Assembly (NCBI RefSeq): GCF_018446385.1
Contig: NC_055996.1
Location: 50,948,365 to 51,012,364 of the forward strand
Reading direction: 5' to 3'
From: Zingiber officinale
Lineage: Eukaryota > Streptophyta > Magnoliopsida > Zingiberales > Zingiberaceae
DNA: 64,000 nt
Shown: piece after piece, positions 24,701 through 36,700 of the stretch
How the letters are laid out: every line of letters starts with the position of its first letter
Numbering within the stretch: the stretch's first letter is position 1
Program-made: the position numbers and the translations under genes
The notes under the pieces: generated by a model
What the model saw: the letters and a program-made list of their open reading frames with translations, nothing else
What the model was told of the DNA's origin: nothing
The model's database searches: none

Positions 24701-27700
24701 AAGAATGATAAAAGTTGATTTTAAGTGTATATGTTTTGAGAATTTTAAATCTTTAAAATGTTAGTGAAAAAAAAAGATATTGGGACAACTATTTTGCATC
24801 ATTCAAAAGAAAACTCTCTACCTTCCCAGCAAGGTTTTAGGATCGTGATCCTCTTTGGAAACAAGAAGAGGCCTAAAAGTTCGAGTTATTGCATCAAAGT
24901 TTAGGATTGTAACATCCTACAATTTAATTAAAATGAATTGTACAACTATTATATTTAGTCATTATAATTTATAATATGTACTAACTTTTTATATATGATA
25001 AAAGTAATATGAACATTTTCTACTTTTATCATTCAAATATCATGAACCATATTTGAATTATAATAACTAAATATAATAGTTGTACAATTCATTTTAATTA
25101 AATTGTAGGATGTTACAATCCTAAACTTTGACGCAATAGTAAATATATGAACAATTCAATATAATTCTTCGACTGTTGTATCATAAGGTAAAAAGTAAAC
25201 AACTTCTATAAGATGAGCGATGGATGCTAGTTAATATAAATAAAAAGGTTATTTTATAATTAGGAGTTAAAAGAATCTCAATTAATTAAACGTATTCTCA
25301 AAGGGGCGCGGTAAAGCTGTTGTTGTGTGACCTAGGGGTCACTGGTTCGAGTTTCGGATAACCTCTTGCAAAGTAGAGGTAAGGCTGTGTATAATAGATC
25401 CTTCATCGGGATCTTGCATTGGTGGGAGTTTTGTGCACCGAGCTGCCTTTTTTTCTTTTCAAAGGACATGACTCCAAAAGTTTATTAGCTTTCGATAAAT
25501 GTCAAACTTTAAATGACTATAAGAAAGTAAATTTAAATCCTACACAACATTTAGTTAGGGTTATTGTAATCAAGATCATATATAGGAATTTTAGATCGTG
25601 GATTCCTAAGATTTGAGTCCAATTCAAATCCTACACAACATCTAGATTGCTTAAGTTAATTTGGTTTAGAAGTTCATAAGATCCTTTGGTTCCGATTACA
25701 AACTTTACGACCATGTTTCGTAGGCTCTTCCCTCAACATTAATGGTGAATACTAGTAATGATCTCATGCATTCCACAAAAAGAACTTGATATGAAAACCT
25801 CAATTCTACAAGTAGTCTAATCTTTAATAGTCTTCACATGCACCTTGAGCTTCTATTACAATCCCTATCTAAAAGCATGTAACCCCTTAAAAATTGAAGT
25901 TGAAATCCTTAGAAGGGATTTGGTTGCATTCATCACGCTAGCATAAGCATAAGCATAAGCTCATGACCATCATGTGCTTGACCAATGGGTCGTTTGTGCT
26001 AGTGGGCTATGCAATCCATAATCCACATAGATGGTATGTTCTTTTGTATACTTTTTTGTTTTTTATCTTCCTAAAAATTTGCAAAATGACTTTGAAAATT
26101 GCATAAGCAATGAATTAAAATATTACAAGGAAAAAGTCTATTTCCATGTATATTGGTTAGAAGAGTGCATTATTTTGTATTTAGCACTCGTGATTTAGCT
26201 TTAGTATAGATGTCATTATGAAAGATAGAAATTAGCAAAATGTAGAACTAGACACTTGTATGTACATCTGATAGTTTATTGCTAAAGTTGGTAAGGACGA
26301 TATGCAGCCTCCACGATGGATTTGTTGGATCGCATGATTTTGTCGACATCCTTCTAGATCTCCCGCTTATTGTCAACTTTTTCTATTGCTTCATTATAAG
26401 CACCCAAGTTGGATTTAGAGAGGTTCTGTACGTAATACCCAACCTTGCACACATCAAGGTCAATTGATCCATATACTTGGCATACCTCAACTGGGTTGGT
26501 GTATGATCCATAGATGACACTCCTTGATCACAAAGGATGGTCCTCTAGATCCTTCTACTAGACGGTTGTCTTTGCTCGTTTGATGTCCTAATAATTGAGC
26601 TCATTGCATGCATTGCCCAGCTCTGTCTAATGGCTGCTAATGCACGTGTTTCTGTACACCTAGGCTCTTGGTAGTGTCTTCGCCTTGCCTATTACTAGAT
26701 TGAGCGATCACTATGACAACCAACTATAGAAGAAACACAATAAAACCTTTTGGCAAAGGAAGTCTGTTCATATCACTTTGTAGAGTAGTCTGACCTTGGT
26801 TTTAGCATAAATTCCATTGCAAAAGACAAATTGTGGTTATTCATTTTTTAGATATATATTGTATTGCTTGTCTTTTGACATGGAAATATATACTATGTTA
26901 GCATGCTTGGTATATGCAAATATTCTATCTTCAAAGTTTTGTGTAACATAACAAATAGGTAAATGGAAATGTTAAATGAAGCAAGACAATTGTACATTAA
27001 AGCTTATTTTATCTAGAATGAGAATTATTATTCTGTCTAATTTGTCTATATGGAACATTGGAAGTTTGCTTAATTGAGTTAATGCTTAAATAAAATTTAC
27101 TTATTATTTGCTACATTTACTTAAAATACTTTCTTATTATAGAATACTTCTTTGATTGGTACCTCCCTCCCTCCCTTGATTTTGGTTGGTACTCTCCCTC
27201 TATTTCATGTGGTACCCTCCCTTACCCGGTGTAGGGTGGTACTCTCATAGTTAGTAGAACTGAACTGGAAATTGGCTCGAAAAGGGTCATTGACTTATTG
27301 GTCGAACTGGTAGTTCAATTGGCTGAATTGCATATTGAATAGGAACTCAACTCAGCCAAGCTAACTAGGAACCAAAAATCAGATATCTAAAAATTAATTA
27401 ATACAAATACATATTTAATTTTTAGCACCTAAAAATATATATTAATAAAACCAGGAATGTGTAATATTTAACATTGCTATGATAAGCTGTTGAATATTAA
27501 TTTTGAAAACCTACTAAAATTTTCCAACTTTTGTTAAAAAATATAATCATCACAAATTTACAATTCAAAAAAAGTTATAAAGATGTGAAATTATATATAA
27601 TAATCAAAAGTTAAATAATCTTTAATATGATATTTTTTTTTGGATAAACATCATTATCCAAAAAGGTCAATGAATCCTTGGCGGAATGGTAAAGTTGTTG

Positions 27701-30700
27701 CTTTGTGACTAAAAGGTCACGAGTTTGAAACCTGGAAACAGCTTCTTGCAAAAAGCAGGGTAAAACTGCGTACAATGGATCCTTTCCCTGGACCTACAAG
27801 GCAAGAGTTTCGTGCACCGGGCTGTCTTTTTTTTTTTTAATAAAACATCATTATCAAAATGATTGATATGATACATATCGAGACCACTTCGGTTTAGGTG
27901 TTTCAGTGTGACAAAGAAAATGCTTTATTTTAAGAGTATTATTTAATTATTGAAAGATTTATACCGGCATTATCAAATGACAATGAAGCATGTTCTTGGA
28001 AATTCCCATCTTTGACAAAAATCAACCGGTTCTGGGACACATGCACATCCGATTCAATTAAACCACCAGATCAGATTGGGTCATGGGTATGGTTTTTTCT
28101 CCTGTAGAAACAGCCGGTTCGGTACTGATTCGATAACATGGGATACGCTCCCTCACTCTGGTTTAGTTGTCACCCTCGCTCACTCTAGATCAGTCAGTCA
28201 TACTCATTCTTTCGTCTCTCTGTATAGTGGATTAGTCTGACCAATTCTGAATAGTAATTTGAAACCTTGAATGAATTTTGTATCTGCTAATATTGTTTGT
28301 CTGTTTGGATGGTCTGGTTATGATTATCTCTAAGTTTGAACTTGTAATTTGATTGGTTTGTTGATTAATATCCTGTTTTCCATCATCTTATTTATATCAT
28401 GATATCATAATTTAGGAAAAACCAAACAAGTTATAGATGATGAAGGTTTGAGCAATGAGAATAATTATGGAAAGATTGTAAGGAGTCCAGGACCAGCTCA
28501 TTATTAAAAGAATTAACAGTGCAAGAACTTTGTTTAGCAAAAAATTAACATGCCAATCACATTCTTGATTTCTTGGTATCAATTCATAACTCATACTTAA
28601 TTTGGCTATATGCTATCTGAGTTTATGACTTTATTATTTGTCTGAAATGAAACATTATGTTCAGGCTATATGATTCATAGGTTTCTATTTTAATGAAATT
28701 TCCATCGTTTAGGTACTTGATATAAAGAAGGGAGAACCAAAAAGTGTTCTTTGGGAACTTGCTAAAGGATCTGTTGGGCGCAGAGGACAGTATTCCTCTA
28801 CTGTAAAGTTCCATATGAAACTATTGTCATTTATACAAAATGGCAAGGGTGGTGATAGGTGTGCTAATTTTCTCTTAAATTTATTAAAATATATTTGTAT
28901 TTTCGTACTGTTTCTTATTTTCAATTTATTAGGTCTGTCTCAAATTCAACAATGAATGAAGATAAATGGCTACAATTAGTTATCAAATGTTTAAATGACT
29001 CTGACGGTGACCGGAAGGCCCCTTTGGAAGTTTTGGATGAGGTTTCTTTGGAATATGACAGTTGGATTCCATCGGATAAGCTCCGACTCTTGAACCTTCT
29101 CTGTGATAAGACACTAGAGACCAAGTATGTGTTAATGTCTTGGTTGTTATGAATATGCTCAATTAGTTATCGTTAGTCAATCCTTTATAGGGAATTGCGG
29201 GACTGGATTGATGGAGAGAATCAAAGATACATTGAAAGGAAAAAGGAAGCTAAAGGAACAATTGTTGCAGCTAACAAAAAGGTTTGTTGTCCCAAATACA
29301 ATGCTGGTTTTCTTCAGGGAGTGTCTGAAAGAAAAAGGTCTTAAAATATTTAATACCAGTTTGATTTCTAGTTATTGAACTTGTAGATTTTCTGCAGAAA
29401 AAGGATTTAAAGAAAAAACTGAAGGATGAAATGGCCAAAGCAACACTTTCTTTGAATGGACCTATTTCTAGTGAGGACCATGAAAATCTTATGTCACAGA
29501 TAAGAGCAGAGACAGAGAAAGCACATGCAGAGAAGCAAGAGATAATGGAACAATTACCAAAGAGTACGTTTATACTCATGCAATTCTTCTCTTTGTTTAG
29601 GTATCATCATAGTAACCATTCATGTGCTGAACCAATGATATAATGTATTGATGTTGACTGAATACATATCTATTCTTCAGTTTTGATGATTGACCTCTAC
29701 ATATGTGTAAGAAGTTTCTAGTAATATAAGTTAGTGTGTATCATTTCTTAGCACAAGTTTTAGTTGCATTTGAGATAAATTCAAATGTTTTGTAATACTA
29801 TCTATTCTCTGTATAATAACCTTGTCCTTGTTAGATATTTCTTTTGTATGCATCTTCTCTTTGTTTCCGAAGCCTTCAGTAGTTACAAAATACAAGAAGA
29901 GTTAGAACAAGAAGTGTGGGCATCATTTGTGTAATTATATCAAGATATCAATGAATCTTTGGTCTTATGCTGCCTCCCACTACTATTCTCCACCAATGCT
30001 ATAACTAGTGAGATATTATTTCTAGATAACTCTAATACAGACATGAAAAGTGTTCCTGATATTTATACATTAAAGAAAATCAAATTATAGTTACATCGTC
30101 AAAACTTGCTCTGCTAGTCCATTCTATTACTCACTGTTCAGCCAATAGAGAAATATGAAGTTAAATCTTTCGTTCTAAATATAACAGTCTTGAACACATT
30201 ATTTCCTTCAAGCACATTTGCTAATTGGCTTTCCCCCTACATTTTTATAAACTTATAAGCAATTGATATCCATATATATTTCTCATGAAGGGGTTCCCTT
30301 TTAAGACAAAATCAATATTATTAGCAACCGGCAAGATACCATTTTTCGGTTTTGACTTATAACTTGTTGGGCAGAGTAGTTTCTATCAGCACCTCATTAC
30401 TCACTGCACTGCAAAGATGCTATTATATAATTCAAATCTGGTTGAGTTCATTTATTCTGTAATTGGTTAGTTTGGACTTTATAATGTATGTGCATGCGCC
30501 TTCCTTTTTCTTGCTTCCTCTGGCATTATCTTCAGAGTGATATTCTTGACTGAGTGATAAATCATCTTTACCACCCACTTTGAATCTATCAGTTCTTTTT
30601 ATCTGTAAAGCAGATTTTGATAGCATATGCCGACATGCTGTACGGACAGAGTCTATATACTTGGAAGGAGAGGGACATGTTTATTGGAAACTGGGAAGCT

Positions 30701-33700
30701 ATTATGGTGGCTCCAACATCTTACACCAAGGTTTTTCTTCCTAAAATTATTATGTGGCCTTCTATGTGTTCTTATAGGACAGTTGATATGCGACTCTATT
30801 CTTTTGCAGTTTTACAGAGTTGGGATTCGGCGATGCTTGAGGATAAATGGTATGCATATGGAGAAGAAGAAGATAAATTAGTGGAGAGAGATATTTCCTT
30901 TTTGCGGTATGAAACAAACTGTGAACTAATATTTGTTAGTGCTGTTTACCTAGTCGAACGACAACAAGTCCAACTGTTAGTTCAAATTGAAATGCTAGTT
31001 TTGGTTTGAATAAGTTCAAATTGAAATTACTAACCCTGTTTTTGTTATTTAACTTTTATAGTTAGGAATGAATGTCAACACAGCCCGGAAAAGGACTTCC
31101 CTATAACTTTCCCCTTTCTGCGCTCTCTCTTTCCACTAAATAATAATGCAAAAAATTAGAAAGTTCTTTTGTTTGAACTAATGAATGGATACTCTGGAGT
31201 GTTGACATGGATAATCATATGTAACATTATGATTGGCTATATGTGTACAACAACAACAACCAAGCCTTATCCTACTAGGTAGGGCCGGCGATACGGATCT
31301 TTTTACGTCATTGGAGCTCCATCTCCTACTATATCATCATCTATACTTAAATAAATTTTATCATGTTTTATTATTGTTAACCAAGTCTTTTTTGGTCTTC
31401 CTTTTCCTCATTTGATATACATGTTTGTTATAGTTTTACATCATCTAACTGGAGCATTTATTGATCGTCTAAGTACATGCCTATACCATCTTAAACGTGT
31501 CTCGGAGTTTTGCCTCAATAGACGTCACTTCGATTTTCTCTCTAATGCTCTCATTTCTTATTCTGCCTATTCTCGTATGTCCACACATCCACCTTAACAT
31601 CCTCATCTCGACAATTCTCATCTTTTGCTCATGTGCTCGAGTCATAGCCCAATATTCAGCTCCATATAACATAACAGGTCTAACTGCAGTTTTGTAAAAT
31701 TTTCCTTTAATTTTTGGAGGTACTTTACGATCACATAAAACATCCGACGCTCTTCTCCATTTCAACTATCCCATTTGTATTCTATGTAAGACCTCTCTTT
31801 CAATCCCTCCATCATTTTATAAAAATGATCCTAAATATTTAAAGTTTTTGATTCCGGGCAACTTATCATCTCCTATCTTAACAATTGTCTCATTATGTTT
31901 AATAATGCTAAACTTAAATTCTATATATTCTCCATTTCAACTATCTTATTTGTATTCTATATAAGACATCTCTCTCAATCCCTCCATCATTTTATAAAAA
32001 TAATCCTAAATATTTAAACCTTTCGGTTCCGGACAACTTATTATCTCCTATATTAATAATTGTCTCATTATGTCTAATAATACTAAACTTAAATTCTATA
32101 TATTCTGTCTTTATTCTACTAAGCCTAAAACCTTTCCCTTCTAGTGTTTCTCACAAGATTCTAGTTTAACATTTATTTCTTCACGTGTTCATCTACTAAA
32201 ATAATATCATTTGTAAACATGCACCACTCTATTGTGTCTTAAATGTGTGCAGTGAGTTTGTCCATAATTAGTGTAAAAAGATAGAGATTTAGAGTTGATT
32301 CTTGATGTAATCTTATCTTTATGGAAAATATTTCAGTTACTCCGCCTGAAATCTTTATTCTAGTCGTTACATCCTTCGTACATATCCTTAAATTAGTTCA
32401 ATATATATTACGCTAATACATATCTTTTCTAGAATTCTTTATATAATTTCTCTTGGGACTCTATCATAAGCTTTTTCTAAGTCAATGAATATCATGTGTA
32501 GATCTTGTTTTTGCCCCTGATATTTTTCAATTAATTGTCTAAAAAGATGTATCACTTCTATTGTCGATCTTCTAGGCATGAGCCCAAATTGATTTTCGGT
32601 CGTCGTAGTTTCTTTCCTTAATCTTCTTTCTATTATTTTTTCCCAAAGTTTCATGGTATGACTCATTAGTTTAATACTCCTATAGTTTACACAATTTTAT
32701 GTCTCCTTTGTTCTTATATAAGAGAACTAGAGTACTTATCCTCCATTGATTAGATATTTTTTCCATTTTCAATATCATGTTAAATAATTTTATAAGCCAT
32801 TTAATACCTTGTTTCTCTAGGCACTTCCATACCTCTATCGGAATATCATCTGGTCCAATGAATTTTCTATTATGTATCCCATTTTTAGCTTGTTCTATTT
32901 CTGAAGTTTGAATTATATTATAAAAATTTAAATTTCTGTGCTCATTTGACTTACGTAAATTAACTAAGTTAAGTTGGTAACCTAAACCTTCATTAAAAAG
33001 TTGATGAAAATACCTTCATTTATTTCTCCATTGTTTACACCCTATTACATTCATCTTTAATACATTTTATTTGGATTAGATCTCTTGTATTATTTTCTCT
33101 CATTTTAGCTATTCTATAAATGTCTCTTTTCCAGTGTTGTTAGAGGCGTGAGGCGGACCGAGGTGCAAAAGGCTCCTAGAGCCCGAGGCGCGAGGCGCGC
33201 CTGAGGCGCACGCCTCTTGAACATGAGGTTGATGACTACTAGACTATTGCCACACTCATATACTATGTCAAATATGATAACTATTAATATTCCACACACA
33301 TCAATATCAAATATAGCAAGCAGAACAACACCATAATAAAATTAATAAAAGTTTCAAACTTTCAAGTTTCAACTTTCTAATTTAAACTAACAAAGTCCAT
33401 CAAAACAAGCGTAATAAGTCAAATTAATCATCAAGCTCAAGATCATCCTCATTGTATTCTTCTTCTTCGTTATCTTCATCTTCTTCAAATTCAATTTCTT
33501 CTTCTTCTTCTTCTTCTTCATTTCTAAATCTTAGAGATGAGTGTCTCATAGAGGAAGATGCATTTCCTTTCTCGACTTGTTTAGGCCTAGCATTTGAACT
33601 AGAGGTCATGGTTGCAATATTTTTTCCTCTAGTACAATATTCAGGCTCTTCAGCTCCACTAGCCCTAGCAACGACATCCCATGTCAAGTCATCACCTTCA

Positions 33701-36700
33701 AAAATCAACTCATCTTCTTCATTATCACTTTCTCCATCCATTCTACCCATCAACCATTCATTACTATCATCAATATCTGTCAAAGAGATGGGGTCAATCT
33801 TATCACGTGCATCATACCGAAGCTTTAAGGCACGATTGTATTTCACAAATACCAAATCATTTAAGTGCTGTTGAGCTAGCCTATTTCTTTTTTTGCTGTG
33901 AATCTACAAAATGTCAAAAATCACAATAAGTATAATAAAATATCAAAGAATATTTTCTACTTATAAAAGTAGCATACTAATAGAGTATCAAACATTTATA
34001 TTTATTACATACCTGCTCAAATACACTCCAATTGCGCTCACAACCAGAAGCACTATAAGTGAGGCTAAGCACTTTAATAGCAAACTTTTGTAATTCTGGG
34101 GTATTTGCTCCGTAGCATTCCCACCATTCTACTGGAGATAATGCTCTTCTATGTCTAATTGCTACATTCCTCCCAAATAGCCCTTCTGCCTTTCGATATA
34201 TAGAGAGCTGGGCAGTGATTTTATCTTGCTCGGCAGCGTTTGAAACCAATCTCTCCATAGTTTCAAACAAACCATTCACCACTTCTCCACAAATATTTGA
34301 ATCTGTGTATGAATAAAAATATTCTGGATTCAAATAATGTCCTGCAGCATGCAGAGGCCGATGAAGTTGGCATTCCCATCTCTTATCAATGATCTCAAAC
34401 ACTTCTTTGTATTTCTCTTCTTTCTCCTTAAAGGCCTTCATAATTGTTTCTTTTGCCCTATCCATAGCCTCATAAATATACCCCATTGCAGGTTTTCTTT
34501 CGCCATCAACCAGTCTCAGAACACGGACTAAAGGGCTATATATTTTTAAAATATGCACAATACTGCTCCAAAATCTAAGTGTCATGATGATTTTAGCTAC
34601 CTTCTTCCCCGCCGCTTCTTTTGCCCATTTACTCTCTGTCCAATCCTTTGAAATGAACATTTTTCTTAAATTTTGCTTCTGTAGATGCATCCTTTCAAGA
34701 GTGAGAAAAGCAGTAGCAAATCTTGTGACACCCGCCCGACAAGCTCTTTTTGTCTTGTGAATTGCCTCAATATATTTACCATGTCGGGGCGAACATAAAT
34801 GTAAGCATTTACACTCATTGCCTTCTTCAATGTTGCTTTAAAATCAGGCAATTTCCCAATATCTTCTAAGATCAAGTCGACGTAGTGAGCAGCACAAGGA
34901 GTCCGATACAAGTGTGATCTTTTTACTTCTAATAATTTTCCTATAAAAAAAGTTAGAAAACTAGATAATTTTAACATATATAAGAAAAAACATAATGATA
35001 AGAAAAAATTAAATAAATTCTTACCAGCAAGCACATTGTTACTTGCACTATCCGTTACAACTTGAATAACATTTACTTCTCCTATACACTCCACAAATCG
35101 ATCAAGCAACTGAAATATTTTCTCTCCAGTTTTTGCATAATCAGAAGCATCTACCGATTCGATGAAAACTGAACCTTTAGGAGAATTCACTAAAAAAATT
35201 AATCAATGTCCTCTGTCTTTTGTCTGTCCACCAATCCGCCATCAAACTACAACCATACTTTGCCCATTCTGTTTTACACGACTTAATGTAATCATTAGTC
35301 ACATTATCAACAGCCTTTTTTAGAAAAGGAACCCGCACCTCATGATAACTAGGTCCTTTTAGACCTACACCATATTGACGAACCAAGTCCAACATCCTTT
35401 TGAAGCTTGAATAGTTAACGACATTAAAAGGAATTGCCGCATCATACATCTACTCAGTTATATCCATACAAGTTTTTTCCCTCAATTCTTTCTTGTATGC
35501 CTCATTTATCATAGTTTGCCTCTCTTTACCCTTTCTACTTTCAACATTTTTTTACACATTAGGAGCAAAATATGTATCCATTGGACCTATTTGTCTTGGC
35601 CTTTTTTGCATATTCACTGATCTAGAACTTGTACTTGTACTTGTACTTATAGGCGGTACAACTTTAGCTCCAATATCATCTATATCAATATCATCACCAA
35701 GAGGGTCTACATCCTCAAAATCTAATGTCACAAGTTTAGAAAGATTGCTTTTCTCTACCTTTTTCTCCAGGAAATTTTTTATTTCTTCACGTACATGAGG
35801 CGGACATTTCTTGCAAGTCGTAGTATTTCGAAACCCTCCAACAAGATGCTGTTTTGCACGATAGATACCTCATTTTGTAACTTTTTGACAAAAGTTACAA
35901 ATCAAATCATTTTTGTTATTCGGATTAACTCTTTGAAAATAATTCCATGCTGGATCTTTTGATATATATGTTGGAGTATCATTACTACCTTCCATGATAA
36001 TTGAACAAGAAAATAACCTAAAAAATTAAAAACAAAATAAAAAAAAAATTAATAAATTAATGGAATGGTAAACTACTATACCTAATATCAATAATAATAG
36101 AAAAGTACTATACCACTGGTACCAGCAATAGAAAAATAGGAAAATAAAAAGAAAAACAAGGACAACTGCTTGATTATGCAAAAGGGGAGAGAAAATATTT
36201 GCACATCACATTACTAGCAAGCACATTGTTTTAATTGGCTAAAATTACCGGCAAACAGGGACAGCATCACAGTTTTCACAGCAGCAACAGTTTTTTACAG
36301 TCCCAGCAACAAAAAAACAAAAAAAAAACAAAAAGAAAAACAGCAAAAAAAAAAAAGAAATAAAGAAACGGGACAGCATCACAGCAGCAGCAGTTTTGCT
36401 GTCAACGAGAAGGGAAAAAACAAAAAAGAAAACATAGGAAGAAGATATAACAGAGAGAAGAAACGAAAGTGATGAAAAAACATTGAAAACTTGAAATATT
36501 GAATAGTGAAAACGACGAAAAGAAGAAGAAGAAAAAAAAAGGAAAAACAGAAAAAGAAGAGAAGGAGCGAAGAAGCGAAGCGAAGAAGATTACAAAAGAA
36601 GAAGATGAAGTGAAGAATAGAAAAACAAAAAAAAAAGATGGAAAAAACGCATACCTGGGCAGCGACGGAAGCAACTCAGCAGCGGCGGCGGCAGTGGAGG

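Larger units (their letters stand above)
22921..28712 (+). other. intron 5 of the zinc-finger gene (5.8 kb)
   Basis: It is bounded by a GAG|GTATAT donor and a TTTAG|GTACTT acceptor and splits the DDT domain between FSE and VLDIK. It contains a diverged direct repeat (23330-23870), a foldback MITE (24887-25138) and two Au-like SINEs. The remainder is AT-rich without recognisable genes. Confidence 0.8.

Noticed and set aside
25301-25459. Possible tRNA gene
   Set aside because: A and B boxes are present, but no cloverleaf or anticodon arm can be drawn, and the tail matches a SINE.
27160-27260. CCTCCCT/GGTACTCTCCC repeats as a promoter element
   Set aside because: Short, irregular and deep within intron 5; nothing ties them to transcription.
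33452-33874. Serine-rich plus-strand open frame of 140 codons
   Set aside because: It is the shadow of the acidic Glu/Asp tail of the hAT transposase on the other strand.
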